Shown here one piece after another: positions 34,851 to 43,873 of a DNA stretch of 64,000 bases. Origin of the DNA: JBEOJY01 sp040275305 (GTDB lineage Bacteria; Pseudomonadota; Alphaproteobacteria; UBA9219). The notes beneath the pieces were generated by a model. The model ran no database searches. It saw only the letters and a list, made by a program, of their open reading frames with translations, and had not been told where the DNA came from. The position numbers and the translations under genes are program-made. Position 1 is the stretch's first letter. Each line of letters starts with the position of its first letter. The stretch spans positions 132,566 through 196,565 of the forward strand of contig JBEOJY010000001.1 of NCBI GenBank assembly GCA_040275305.1. The letters run 5' to 3'.

Positions 34851-35688
34851 GAACCCTATGCAGATTTGCTTCCATCAGACGATCATGCCTGCATGGACGG
34901 GATGCAAACGCTTCGTTCGCGTGGCGCTTTGTCTGGCAATAGTGTCGGGAAGTCTTGCGGGTGGCGTATCTGTTTCATTGGCGGAGAACGCTTTGCCGTC
35001 ACATAGTCCTTCATCCGGGTGGCCTCATGATGGCGTGATCGGGACGTATGATCGCGCGGCGTTGCGGCGTGGGTTACAAGTATATCGAGAAGTGTGCGCA
35101 GCTTGCCATAGCTTGAAATATGTCGCTTACCGTAACTTGGCCGATCTTGGGTATAGCGAGGCCGAGATCAAGTCGATCGCTGCGGAGTCGCAAGTGACGG
35201 ATGGGCCAAACGACCAAGGCGAGATGTATACGCGGCCAGCTTTGCCTTCCGACAAATTGGTCGCGCCTTTTGCCAATGATCAGGCTGCGCGAGTTGCGAA
35301 CAATGGGGCGTTGCCTCCTGACCTTTCCTTGATCATCAAGGCGCGGCAAGGGCACGAAGACTATGTATACTCTTTGTTGACGGGGTATGGTCTTACGCCT
35401 TCCGCCGAGGAGCATATTATGGAGGGGATGAATTTCAACCCGTATTTTGCAGGGCATCAGATCGCTATGCCGTCGCCATTGTCAGAAGGCGCTGTTACTT
35501 ATACAGATGGCGCTCCTGCGACTGTGGAGAGGATGGCGCAGGACGTCACCCAGTTTTTGGCGTGGTCGGGCGACCCCAAGATGGAAGAGCGCAAACGGGT
35601 GGGGGTGAAGGCGATTCTCTTTTTGCTTGTGTTCGCGGGGGTCATGGCGGCGGTGAAGCTTCGCGTATGGCGGGGGGCGCATAAGTAG
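34843..35688 (+). CDS. petC: Cytochrome c1
   Basis: A 281-residue protein with an N-terminal signal (about residues 15-45, ending VSLAE), the heme c motif CAACH, the Arg/Pro-rich c1 segment MYTRPALPSDK, a likely axial Met in MPSPLSEGAVTY and a C-terminal membrane helix (LFLLVFAGVMAAVKLRVW). It accepts electrons from the Rieske centre. The ATG at 34843 overlaps the petB stop and has GGGAG seven bases upstream; 34837 is an alternative. Confidence 0.94.
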   Translation: MRENPMQICFHQTIMPAWTGCKRFVRVALCLAIVSGSLAGGVSVSLAENALPSHSPSSGWPHDGVIGTYDRAALRRGLQVYREVCAACHSLKYVAYRNLADLGYSEAEIKSIAAESQVTDGPNDQGEMYTRPALPSDKLVAPFANDQAARVANNGALPPDLSLIIKARQGHEDYVYSLLTGYGLTPSAEEHIMEGMNFNPYFAGHQIAMPSPLSEGAVTYTDGAPATVERMAQDVTQFLAWSGDPKMEERKRVGVKAILFLLVFAGVMAAVKLRVWRGAHK

Positions 35689-35869
35689 TTGTTTTGTATG
35701 CAGAGGGATGATTTTGAGGCTTTTCAATTGATTATGGTCATCTTGATGAGGGGGGATTCGCTCTAATTTTACACAATTTAGAGATGAATCGCGCACAATG
35801 CCACCAATAAGATAATAGGGGCAACTTAAAAGTAATTTTTCTGCAACCTTCTTTTGGTAATTTGAGGAC

Positions 35870-36424
35870 ATGAGAATAATGCCGGACGACACATTGAATT
35901 TCTGGTTCTATGAGATCGGGCGCGAACGCTGGTTCGATGATGACCCGGCTTTGGACGATTTGGTGCGTGGCAAGTTTCTTGCGGCCTATGAGCAGGCCGT
36001 CAACGGCAAGCTGGCTTCATGGGAAGCGACGCCTGAGGGCGTTTTGGCCTTGCTTCTGTTGTTTGATGAATTTCCTCGCCGGATGTTTCGCGGGACGCCG
36101 CGCGCCTTCGCGACTGATGAACAGGCGCTTGATCTTGCGCGGTCGGCGATTGTTCGACATTTCGATGATCGTATCGATCGTCAGTATAAGCTGTTTTTCT
36201 ATCTGCCGTTTTTGAACTCCGAGAGTCTCGGCGACCAGCGTCTTGCGCTTTATTATATCCGAGAGCGTACCAAGGAAATCGAATGGTTGTCGGTTGCCGA
36301 GGAGCATTACGACATAGTGCAGAAATTTGGGCGGTTTCCGCATCGGAATCCCATTTTGGGTCGTTCGCCGACTGCTGAGGAGCAAGCGTTTCTCAGGGGT
36401 CAGGAGGCGCGCAGCTCCGTTTAA
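35870..36424 (+). CDS. DUF924 family protein
   Basis: A 184-residue soluble protein of the DUF924 family. Diagnostic blocks are LNFWFYEIGRERWF, LLLLFDEFPRRMFRGTPRAFATD, LFFYLPFLNSESLGDQ and GRFPHRNPILGR. The fold is a tetratricopeptide-like helical bundle in known members; no enzymatic role is established. It starts 181 bases after petC, and no shared operon is evident. An ATG at 35879 is an alternative start. Confidence 0.88.
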   Translation: MRIMPDDTLNFWFYEIGRERWFDDDPALDDLVRGKFLAAYEQAVNGKLASWEATPEGVLALLLLFDEFPRRMFRGTPRAFATDEQALDLARSAIVRHFDDRIDRQYKLFFYLPFLNSESLGDQRLALYYIRERTKEIEWLSVAEEHYDIVQKFGRFPHRNPILGRSPTAEEQAFLRGQEARSSV

Positions 36425-36457
36425 TAGCGGTTCTTTGCATTTTCGTTAGCCATACAC

Positions 36458-37330
36458 TCATCCAAAAATTGAGCTGTTTAACAGTGTAGACAGATTTTTT
36501 GCCATAAGTTTAGCTATGCGGTCGCGTTCGCGAGGCTGGCTTAAGAGTTTCTCGTCTTCCATATTCGATAGAAATCCGGTTTCTACCAGCATGGACGGAA
36601 CATCCGGGGCGCGCAGCACAACAAAGTTCGCGGCGCGCATGGGGCGTTCAAGGATCGGCCAGCTGCGTTCCATGGTTTGCACAAAGTTCGATTTGACGCG
36701 CTGCGCCGTGTTGTGGGTGCGTCGCGCGGCCAGATCGAACAGTATCGCGGCGACATCTTTGTCGGCGGCGGGGAGGTCAAGACCGCCCATGATATCCGCT
36801 TCGTTTTCACGTTCGGCCAGACTCTTCGCAAAATCATCCGACGCTTTTTCAGATAACGTGTAGACTGATAGACCCCTTGCTGCTGTGTTCGGCGCGCTGT
36901 CGGCGTGGACGGACAGGAAGAGATCCGCTTGCGCGGAGCGACCCATGCGGACTCGCTCTTGCAACGGGATAAAGCTATCCTCGTCGCGCGTTAGCTTGAC
37001 CATGATACCAGTGCGACCGTTGAGCGCATCAGCCATGCGCCGCGCAATGTCTAGCGTTACATCTTTTTCTTGTGTGCCATGCTGGCCAAGCGCTCCGGGG
37101 TCGCGGCCTCCATGCCCTGCGTCGATCACCAACAAGCGCGGAGGGCGCGGTTTCCGCGTTGGTGCCATGCTGGCTTGGTTTGCGCCGAGGTTCGTGATAG
37201 CGGGCGGCGGCGCTGGGCGGTTGCGATCAGGGATTGTCGCCAAAGCCGAAGGCATGCACAGGGTTTGCCAGCCGATCACAAGTCCGGCAGCGCTCATTCG
37301 CAGAAAAGCCCGGCGGGAAAGAAAGGGCAT
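36458..37330 (-). CDS. N-acetylmuramoyl-L-alanine amidase, AmiC type
   Basis: A 290-residue periplasmic zinc amidase (Amidase_3). A twin-arginine signal (SRRAFLRMSAAGLVIG) leads to the catalytic domain with VIDAGHGGRDPGALG (zinc His), LSVHADSAPN (second His) and MLVETGFLSN (catalytic Glu). It cleaves the bond between muramic acid and the peptide stem during cell separation. The AMIN localisation domain of E. coli AmiC is absent; a short Pro-rich linker takes its place. ATG 37330 is preferred because it starts just before the Tat motif; 37366 is possible. Confidence 0.92.
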   Translation of the reverse strand: MPFLSRRAFLRMSAAGLVIGWQTLCMPSALATIPDRNRPAPPPAITNLGANQASMAPTRKPRPPRLLVIDAGHGGRDPGALGQHGTQEKDVTLDIARRMADALNGRTGIMVKLTRDEDSFIPLQERVRMGRSAQADLFLSVHADSAPNTAARGLSVYTLSEKASDDFAKSLAERENEADIMGGLDLPAADKDVAAILFDLAARRTHNTAQRVKSNFVQTMERSWPILERPMRAANFVVLRAPDVPSMLVETGFLSNMEDEKLLSQPRERDRIAKLMAKNLSTLLNSSIFG

Positions 37331-37386
37331 GTTCGTTTCCAAAAGGTTCTTTCTCTTTTGATGCAATTTTGATGGCGTGCTGTGGT

Positions 37387-37445
37387 TTATTTAAGCGTCA
37401 TCATGTAGGCAATGACATCTGCCCTGTTTTGCGGGTCTGACCTGC
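37387..37445 (-). pseudogene. C-terminal remnant of a cytochrome c gene
   Basis: The minus-strand frame ending at TAA (37387-37389) reads SDPQNRADVIAYMMTLK, the characteristic C-terminal helix of class I cytochromes c. Five codons upstream a TAA interrupts it, and no CxxCH or axial-Met segment is found in any frame of the gap. It is therefore a decayed or truncated gene end. A 291-base gap with no other gene surrounds it. Confidence 0.65.
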
Positions 37446-37621
37446 TCCCCGATTATGCACCACGGGGGAGTGGCATCTTAGAAGAATTTAGCGCGTGATG
37501 TTGCGTGCGGCAAGAGGCTGGCGGTGGTGAGCTGTTGTTTCCACAGGTTAGGATTTACGCACTGTCTTTGGTTCCTAGTGATGATTGCCTTTTGGCGTAT
37601 TTTGCAAATTATTCTTGCGAT

Positions 37622-38215
37622 TTATGTGTCGAGCGGCAGCGTTTTCTTCAGGATGATATAGAAGGCGCCGTTTTGGCCATGTTTGGGCGCTGCTTGTCTT
37701 ATCGATAGGATGTTTTTCGCAAAGCGTGATTCGTATAACCAGTTTGGTAGGCTGGCACGGAGGACTCCCCTCAGGTTTGGGCCTTTTCCTGTTACGATGA
37801 GCAGTATTCTGCTGCGATGAAGGACCCGCGTTTCCATGAATTTCTGCAATGAGGCGTAGGCTTGATCCTGAGTCATGCCGTGGAGGTCTAGTGTCGCGTC
37901 AATTAGGACATCGCCACTTTTAAATTTTCTTTCCAATGTTTTGCCGAATATTCGTTCTGACCTCGGCTTCCGTTGCGCATGCGATATCGGTATGGCAGCG
38001 CGTACGTCAGGGTTGTTCTGGTTTGTTTTTATGGATGCGAGGTCGTTCAGTTTGCGCGCAGTTCGGGGAAGACTCGTTTTCTTTTCACCAGCTTTTAGTT
38101 TGTCCGCGATTGCCGCTTTTGATCGCGGGGGCTTCTTTACCGGGCTTTCCTGCATGGGCTTTACGGTTTTGACGAAGTCTTTCCATCTGGGATCGTTGAG
38201 ATTATTGTTGTTCAT
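37622..38215 (-). CDS. Smr domain protein
   Basis: A 197-residue protein with a basic, low-complexity N-terminal half and a C-terminal Smr domain: LDLHGMTQDQAYASLQKFM, ILLIVTGKG, LPNWLYES and HGQNGAFYIILKK. Smr domains bind or nick nucleic acids and in related proteins act in RNA quality control. The ATG at 38215 overlaps the end of mltA by 14 bases, implying translational coupling. This Tim44-MltA-Smr order is typical of alphaproteobacteria. Confidence 0.88.
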   Translation of the reverse strand: MNNNNLNDPRWKDFVKTVKPMQESPVKKPPRSKAAIADKLKAGEKKTSLPRTARKLNDLASIKTNQNNPDVRAAIPISHAQRKPRSERIFGKTLERKFKSGDVLIDATLDLHGMTQDQAYASLQKFMETRVLHRSRILLIVTGKGPNLRGVLRASLPNWLYESRFAKNILSIRQAAPKHGQNGAFYIILKKTLPLDT

Positions 38216-39464
38216 TGGGAACAACTGTCCGTGGCAGCAGAATATAGTATTTGCCACGGGTTTGCATTACGCCTGCCTGCGCCTCAGCTTCTTTGCCGTA
38301 GCCCCAGAAGAAATCGCCGCGCACAACTCCTTTGATTGCGCCGCCAGTGTCTTGCGCGACGACGAGTCGGCCTTTGGATAGAAGGGGGGGAGTTGTCTGT
38401 ACTTCGGATTCTTGCTCTGCGTTCTTTGTTTCTAACCACATGGGCATGCCTAGAGGGATGTAGGCGGGGTCGACGGCAAGGCTGCGGCGCGATGTCAGCG
38501 GGACGCCTTGCGCGCCAATAGGGCCTGATTCGTTTAATGTGCGGAAGAAGACATAGGAGGCGTTCTGGCCCATAATCTTTTGGGCGCGGTCGCTATGCGT
38601 TTCAAGCCATTGGCGTATGGACTGCATCGTGACCGGACGCGCGAGTTCACCCATATCTAGCAGTATGCGGCCTAGCGAAGCGTAAGCTTGGCCGTTTGCG
38701 CCGTCATAGCCAATCCTGATGGTTTTCCCGTCGCGCATTTTTACCCGGCCTGAGCCCTGCACCTCTAGGAAAAAAGCGTCGATGGGGCTATCAACCCACA
38801 TCAATGGGCGCGCTCTGCCGGCAAGAGTTCCATTCATGATTGCGACACGGTCGTCATAGGGGATCAGCTGATTTTCTTGCACTTTCCCTGCGATGCGCTT
38901 GCCCTTCCATTCCTTGCGGAAAGCGCTAAGATCAACGCTGATCAGATCGCGCGGGCGCATGTAAAGGGGGGTTTGATAGCGGCCTTCGCGCGACCATGAG
39001 CCGTTTAGACTTGCTTCGTAATATCCTGTGAAGAGACCTTCGTCTCCTTCGTTGCCATGAACGGCCCATGGCCTGAACCAGTTTTCGAAAAACGCTCGCA
39101 TAGCCAAGTCATCGCGAGGGTGCATTTGCGATAAAATGGCGCAAGGCTCTCGCCAGTCTCCGGCGCGGCCTGCAACCCCTAGGTATGCGCTGGCTGGCTG
39201 CTTCGTCAGCGCTTGACAAGCGTTTAGCAGAGCTGGCGCTGCCTCGGAAAGATTATCCGATCCCCAGTCCTGAAGATTGTTATAGCTCGTATGCCGCAGC
39301 GATAACGTGTCCTGTTTTTCCTGCGCTGAGTCTTTTGTCCTTCCTGTCCACGAGGGCATTTCTGCGCAGGCGGACAAGGCGGCAATTGCGCACAATATTA
39401 GGATCGCGTTTCGGAGAGCGCCCAGTTGGGGTCCTGTGAGGAGGTGTCGCGCGTGAACGTCCAT
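38202..39464 (-). CDS. mltA: Membrane-bound lytic murein transglycosylase A
   Basis: A 420-residue lipoprotein (lipobox LSAC about residues 30-33) with the MltA fold: FTGYYEASLNGSW, EVQGSGRVKMRDG and the 3D-domain end VAQDTGGAIKG...GDFFWGYG carrying the catalytic Asp. It cleaves glycan strands to form 1,6-anhydro ends. The ATG at 39464 follows AGAGGAAATT and overlaps the Tim44-like gene by 67 bases; a start further in would cut off the signal peptide. It is encoded between Tim44-domain and smr genes. Confidence 0.92.
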   Translation of the reverse strand: MDVHARHLLTGPQLGALRNAILILCAIAALSACAEMPSWTGRTKDSAQEKQDTLSLRHTSYNNLQDWGSDNLSEAAPALLNACQALTKQPASAYLGVAGRAGDWREPCAILSQMHPRDDLAMRAFFENWFRPWAVHGNEGDEGLFTGYYEASLNGSWSREGRYQTPLYMRPRDLISVDLSAFRKEWKGKRIAGKVQENQLIPYDDRVAIMNGTLAGRARPLMWVDSPIDAFFLEVQGSGRVKMRDGKTIRIGYDGANGQAYASLGRILLDMGELARPVTMQSIRQWLETHSDRAQKIMGQNASYVFFRTLNESGPIGAQGVPLTSRRSLAVDPAYIPLGMPMWLETKNAEQESEVQTTPPLLSKGRLVVAQDTGGAIKGVVRGDFFWGYGKEAEAQAGVMQTRGKYYILLPRTVVPNEQQ

Positions 39465-40081
39465 AGATCTGTAATTTCCTCTATCTGACTGTTCGAGTCG
39501 GGTTGGGAATCTATCGGTTCGGACGCGCGGTAGATCCGGTTGTCTTGCGCACTGACAAAACGCACTGTGATTTTTGCGATTTTGTCTTCTACTTTTGCGA
39601 CAACGCATTCTGCGTCTTTTAGTTTTAAGGATTTGTTCTCTACAATTTCGTTTTGAGCTTTTCTTGCGTCGATTGCGGCTTGAAAGTTTGAGCGAATCGA
39701 TGGGGACAGCAAGCGTTCGCTGCGCGACAGATCACCTTTGAGATAGTCTTCTACGATCATTAAGAAGGCCGCGCGCGCGCCTTGTAAGAATTTCTTTTCA
39801 TCGAACGTTGTGTCCAACTCGCGGATTTTCTCAAGACCTCCTGCGAGCGAATCCGGGGCTGCGCGTGGGGCAGGCAGGGCGTTTGGCTGAGTGGTCGCGC
39901 TGTTATTCGCGAGAGGCCGGGCAAATGTTTCCTCGTCATCGTCCGCGCTGTTTTGCGTAGGGCGGGAAGCGAAGGGGTTGGGACGTTCCGGTTCATCGCT
40001 GTTTTTTTGTCCGAGCAACGACCATAACCGAGCGAAGATCACAATGGCGATGATCGCGTATATGAGGATATCTGTTTCCAT
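39398..40081 (-). CDS. Tim44-like domain membrane protein
   Basis: A 227-residue protein with one N-terminal membrane helix (METDILIYAIIAIVIFARLWSLL split over about residues 4-22), a disordered Asn/Pro/Ala linker and a C-terminal Tim44-like domain (FLQGARAAFLMIVEDYLKGDL, ITDLWTFTRD). Related alphaproteobacterial TimA proteins are counterparts of the mitochondrial import component. Position between secB (divergent) and mltA matches the conserved order and suggests a role at the inner membrane in protein targeting, which is inference. Confidence 0.9.
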   Translation of the reverse strand: METDILIYAIIAIVIFARLWSLLGQKNSDEPERPNPFASRPTQNSADDDEETFARPLANNSATTQPNALPAPRAAPDSLAGGLEKIRELDTTFDEKKFLQGARAAFLMIVEDYLKGDLSRSERLLSPSIRSNFQAAIDARKAQNEIVENKSLKLKDAECVVAKVEDKIAKITVRFVSAQDNRIYRASEPIDSQPDSNSQIEEITDLWTFTRDTSSQDPNWALSETRS

Positions 40082-40199
40082 GGGGACGCATTATAATCCT
40101 AAGGACACGTTGCAGAGAAGCCCCAAGCGTGGTAGCAAGCGCAAGTTCGCCTTAATTTCTTGGCGGCGTTTCTTTATTGCTCGACTGATGAGGTTTTTC

Positions 40200-40697
40200 A
40201 TGGTTTCGCAGCCGCCTGTTCCCAATACGACCGATTCCCAAGACGCTCCGGTCAGCGTGCCAATATCCGTTACATCTCAATACGTTAGGGATTTATCGTT
40301 TGAGAACCCGAATGCTCCGGCGATTTTTTCATCGTCGCAGACGGCCCCGGAGATGCAGCTCGGCGTTAATGTGCAAACGCGAGGCTTGGGCGAATCCAGC
40401 TTTGAGGTCGTCTTGTCGCTCAAGATGGAATCGCGCATGGAAGAGAAGACCATGTTCATCGCCGAGCTTGTTTATGCCGGGGTTTTCGGCTTGCCGTCTA
40501 TGCCAGACGACCAGTTGCGCTTTTTCCTGCTTGTGGAGTGTCCGCGCATTTTGTTTCCGTTCGCACGGAGCATTTTGGGCAATGCTGTGCGCGATGGGGG
40601 GTTCCCCAATATTATGATTAACCCGATTGATTTTCTGGGGCTTTATATGGCGAACAAGGATAACATCGGGACCATGCCGGTTGCAGGGGCGGCATAG
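40200..40697 (+). CDS. secB: Protein-export chaperone SecB
   Basis: A 165-residue chaperone that holds preproteins unfolded and passes them to SecA. Motifs are QYVRDLSFENPNAP, ESSFEVVLSLK, ECPRILFPFARSIL and GGFPNIMINPIDF, all typical. The ATG at 40200 has GAGG six bases upstream; 40188 would add four residues. It is divergent from the Tim44-like gene with 118 bases between them, and converges with queH nine bases downstream. Confidence 0.95.
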   Translation: MVSQPPVPNTTDSQDAPVSVPISVTSQYVRDLSFENPNAPAIFSSSQTAPEMQLGVNVQTRGLGESSFEVVLSLKMESRMEEKTMFIAELVYAGVFGLPSMPDDQLRFFLLVECPRILFPFARSILGNAVRDGGFPNIMINPIDFLGLYMANKDNIGTMPVAGAA

Positions 40698-40706
40698 CAG
40701 GTCTGA

Positions 40707-41318
40707 CTATTCTGGCAGGTTGCGGTTCTTTTTGCGTTCTTCGGATTCGCGTTGGCTGAAGACGCAGCCGCAATAGTCTTGGCGATAGAAGTCCTCGCGG
40801 CGGGCGACTTCGACCATGCGATTCGTTCCGCCGTTTTTGCGCCAATTTTGGTTCCAGAAAGTCACGTCTTCATATCGCGCAGCGGCGCGAAGGCCGGAGG
40901 CGTTGACTTGTTCCAGATTTTTCCAACGCGAGATACCCAACGATGTCGCAAAGACGCTGAAGCCGTTTTCGTGGGCGTAAAGCGCTGTGCGCTCCATGCG
41001 TAGATCAAAGCACGCTTCGCATCGTTTACCGCGTTCAGGTTCGCATTCGAGGCCTTTGACGCGGGCGAACCAGACGGGAGGGTCGTAATCGGCGTCTATG
41101 AACGGGATGCCGAGTTTATCGGCAAAGCGCATGTTTTCGTTTTTGCGCAGTTCGTATTCGTCGCGCGGATGGATGTTAGGATTGTAATATAGGACCGTTA
41201 GGTCGAGGCCGGACTGTTTAATCGTCTCGATTACGTCGCCTGCGCAGGGAGCGCAGCAGGTGTGGAGGAGGATGCTTCTGGCGTTGTTTGGGGGACAGAG
41301 CTGTTGGGGACTCCTCAT
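40707..41318 (-). CDS. queH: Epoxyqueuosine reductase QueH
   Basis: A 203-residue protein of the QueH (DUF208) family, which makes queuosine from epoxyqueuosine in tRNA. The conserved cysteines are in LHTCCAPCAGD, CEACFDLRM and DYCGCVFS, expected to bind an iron-sulfur cluster and a second metal. LYYNPNIHPRDEY is another family block. The ATG at 41318 is chosen from the family start, discarding a basic leader. The canonical QueG is not in the window. Confidence 0.93.
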   Translation of the reverse strand: MRSPQQLCPPNNARSILLHTCCAPCAGDVIETIKQSGLDLTVLYYNPNIHPRDEYELRKNENMRFADKLGIPFIDADYDPPVWFARVKGLECEPERGKRCEACFDLRMERTALYAHENGFSVFATSLGISRWKNLEQVNASGLRAAARYEDVTFWNQNWRKNGGTNRMVEVARREDFYRQDYCGCVFSQRESEERKKNRNLPE

Positions 41319-41328
41319 GGCGTTGGAA

Positions 41329-41727
41329 TCACAGTGATGCCACCTGTTGTGTCTGGCGCGCTTCGTGGCATAGCTGGTAAAACGGGCGCGCGCTTTTCCT
41401 CTTATGGCTTTCATCCGTATAAATAATGTCGAGGAGGTTTCCCGCACTTTTCCTTAAGGGTGAGTCATTGTTTTCTATATGCTTGTACAGCGTACAGAAT
41501 GTTATTTTGGCTAATTCTTGACACGGCGAATTTTTGCAGAAGAGCTTTTGCAGTTGATCGAGCGCTTTGGCGCGGATGTTGTACGGTGTTGTGTCTGTAT
41601 CGGCAATTTGGGACAGTTTTGTTGCCCTTTCGAGCAATTTCAGCATTCTTGTTTCCGGAGTAGTATTGGCGTACCGGTTAAAGTAGGCTGCCGCCATTTT
41701 GAATAGTTTGATCATGTTTATCTTCAT
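41329..41727 (-). CDS. Unrecognised small helical protein
   Basis: A 132-residue, mostly helical, Lys/Arg-rich protein with cysteines at CKNSPC and elsewhere, ten bases upstream of queH and 25 bases downstream of rho on the same strand. Starts at 41727 or 41715 are both possible (MKINMIKLF); neither has a strong ribosome site. No family was recognised. It may be a lineage-specific gene; composition is AT-richer than rho. Confidence 0.55.
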   Translation of the reverse strand: MKINMIKLFKMAAAYFNRYANTTPETRMLKLLERATKLSQIADTDTTPYNIRAKALDQLQKLFCKNSPCQELAKITFCTLYKHIENNDSPLRKSAGNLLDIIYTDESHKRKSARPFYQLCHEARQTQQVASL

Positions 41728-41752
41728 TTCTAAAAAACTAAAATATAGAACT

Positions 41753-43126
41753 TTAATCGCTGCTGGAGCTGCTGCTGCTTGAGCCGGAGGACGAGCGGCG
41801 CGAAACATGCGCGCGCGTGACCGTCGGGCCGCTGCCTGAGCCGCCTTCGCTTGACACGGAGCCGCTCTGGCTGCTCATGCTGTCGAAGAAATCGCTGTTG
41901 GTCTTCGAGTATTTGAGCTTGTCGAGCAGGAAGTCCATAGCGTCCGTGAGGCCCATGGTGAGCAACACACGGCGCAGCACCCACATCTTCGACATGGTAG
42001 CTTTGTCCACCAGCAGTTCTTCGCGGCGCGTACCGGATTTGGTGATGTCGATGGCCGGGAAGGTGCGACGATCCGAAAGCTTGCGGTCGAGCACGATTTC
42101 CGAGTTGCCGGTTCCCTTGAATTCTTCGAAGATGACTTCGTCCATGCGGCTGCCTGTGTCGATCAGAGCCGTCGCGATGATGGTGAGCGAGCCGCCTTCT
42201 TCGATGTTGCGAGCTGCGCCGAAGAAGCGCTTGGGGCGTTGCAGGGCGTTCGCATCGACGCCGCCGGTCAGCACTTTTCCTGACGAGGGGACGACGGTGT
42301 TGTAGGCGCGGGCTAGGCGTGTGATCGAATCGAGAAGAATCACGACGTCGCGCTTGTGTTCGACGAGGCGCTTGGCTTTCTCGATGACCATTTCGGCGAC
42401 CTGAACATGGCGCGTCGCGGGTTCGTCGAAGGTCGAACTGATGACTTCGCCCTTGACGGAGCGTGACATGTCGGTGACTTCTTCGGGACGTTCGTCGATG
42501 AGCAGGACGATCAGGTAGACTTCAGGATGGTTGGCCGTAATCGCGTGCGCGATGTTCTGGAGCATCACGGTTTTACCGGTGCGAGGCGGCGCGACGATCA
42601 GTCCGCGCTGACCTTTGCCTTGCGGGCAGGTCAAGTCGACGATGCGGGTTGTGTATTCCTTCTTAGTCGGATCTATCAGTTCGAGCTTGAGATGCTCGTC
42701 GGGGAACAGAGGAGTAAGATTGTCGAAGGCGATGCGATGTCTGACCTTTTCTGGGTCTTCATAGTTGATGCGGCTGACTTTGAGCAACGCGAAATAACGC
42801 TCGCCTTCCTTGGGCGAGCGTATCTCGCCTTCGATGGTGTCGCCGGTGCGGAGGTTGAATTTGCGCACTTGACTTGGCGAGACGTAAATGTCGTCGGGGC
42901 TCGCGAGGTAATTTGATTCGGAGGAGCGCAGGAAACCGAAGCCGTCGGGCAGAACTTCCAGCACGCCATCGCCTTCGATGGTATCCGTTTGTTTTTCGCC
43001 GATTTTCTTCAGGATCGCGAACGTCATGTCCTGTTTACGCATCGCGCTTGCGCCCTCGATGCCGTTTTCCTCGGCCATCGCTAGCAGTTCAGCAGGCGTT
43101 TTCTTTTTGAGATCTCGTAAATTCAT
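41753..43126 (-). CDS. rho: Transcription termination factor Rho with a serine-rich tail
   Basis: A 457-residue hexameric RNA helicase. The N-terminal helical part (MNLRDLKKKTPAELLAMAEE), RNA-binding domain (VLPDGFGFLRS) and ATPase core with PPRTGKTVMLQ (Walker A), VILLDSITRLARAYN and SGKVLTGGVDANALQRPKRFFGAARN are all standard. Family members normally end soon after the FFDSMSS block; here about 38 more residues follow, ending in a run of serines and glycine (SSSGSSSSSSSSD), encoded by an AGC-rich repeat. No function of the tail is known. ATG 43126 is the family start. Confidence 0.96.
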   Translation of the reverse strand: MNLRDLKKKTPAELLAMAEENGIEGASAMRKQDMTFAILKKIGEKQTDTIEGDGVLEVLPDGFGFLRSSESNYLASPDDIYVSPSQVRKFNLRTGDTIEGEIRSPKEGERYFALLKVSRINYEDPEKVRHRIAFDNLTPLFPDEHLKLELIDPTKKEYTTRIVDLTCPQGKGQRGLIVAPPRTGKTVMLQNIAHAITANHPEVYLIVLLIDERPEEVTDMSRSVKGEVISSTFDEPATRHVQVAEMVIEKAKRLVEHKRDVVILLDSITRLARAYNTVVPSSGKVLTGGVDANALQRPKRFFGAARNIEEGGSLTIIATALIDTGSRMDEVIFEEFKGTGNSEIVLDRKLSDRRTFPAIDITKSGTRREELLVDKATMSKMWVLRRVLLTMGLTDAMDFLLDKLKYSKTNSDFFDSMSSQSGSVSSEGGSGSGPTVTRAHVSRRSSSGSSSSSSSSD

Positions 43127-43442
43127 GGAATCCTTGGGGGGTTGCTTTCGTGAATATATGCACAAGGCTATGGCTCATACGTGGCCGATAAGCTTATCTC
43201 TGTGCTGGGGTGGTGGGGGTCCGGTGCGGGGAAAAGATGAAATAGGTTTTTATCATTATCTCAAAAATACGCGCGTACCGGATATTTGCAAATATGTTAG
43301 GGGGTTCGCGCTGTTATGTCAAGCTAGAATGAAACTATATAAGGGTTTTTATGGCTGGGGCTGTCATGCCTTGCGTTCGCTGTATTTCTTTTAACCAATC
43401 TTGTGTGAGCTTTATAAGGGTTATTTAAGCTGCCGAGGCGGG
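43127..43442. other. Intergenic stretch upstream of rho
   Basis: This 316-base stretch separates the rho start from the hemJ stop, both on the minus strand. It is the expected place of the rho promoter and leader, which in other bacteria is self-regulated. I see no gene, strong hairpin or repeat in it. Confidence 0.5.
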
Positions 43443-43868
43443 TTATAGTTCCGGTTTGACAATGACCATAATGACGATTCCTATCATCAGAAGGGTCGGG
43501 ATTTCATTGATGGCCCGGTAGAAAACTTCGGATTTCGCGTTGCGGTCCTCGGCGAAGTGGCGCCTGCAGCGGGCCAGATAGCCGTGAAAAATGGTTAGCA
43601 GGACAAGCAGGGTCAGTTTGACGTGGAAATAGGGTTCGTGGAGGAATTCCGGGGTCAGGACGAGAAGCCAGATTCCGGTAACCCAGGATGCGATCATGGC
43701 CGGAGTGTTGATGATGCGCAGGAGCTTGCGCTCCATGACTTTCAGCGTTTCGGACAGCTCAGAGCCTGGTTTGGCTTTCGTATGGTAGACGTAGAGGCGT
43801 GGCAGGTAAAACAAGCCAGCCATCCATGCTATGACCGAGATGACGTGAAGAGCTTTGATCCACAGCAT
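43443..43868 (-). CDS. hemJ: Protoporphyrinogen oxidase HemJ
   Basis: A 141-residue membrane protein with four helices, the HemJ/UPF0093 pattern: LWIKALHVISVIAWMAGLFYLPRLYVYH (histidine and aromatic heme-site residues), KVMERKLLRIINTPAM and LTLLVLLTIFHGYLAR. It oxidises protoporphyrinogen IX to protoporphyrin IX in aerobic heme synthesis. HemJ next to rho is a common alphaproteobacterial arrangement. It starts five bases after olsB ends on the same strand, so the two may be cotranscribed. Confidence 0.94.
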   Translation of the reverse strand: MLWIKALHVISVIAWMAGLFYLPRLYVYHTKAKPGSELSETLKVMERKLLRIINTPAMIASWVTGIWLLVLTPEFLHEPYFHVKLTLLVLLTIFHGYLARCRRHFAEDRNAKSEVFYRAINEIPTLLMIGIVIMVIVKPEL

Positions 43869-43873
43869 GGCGG

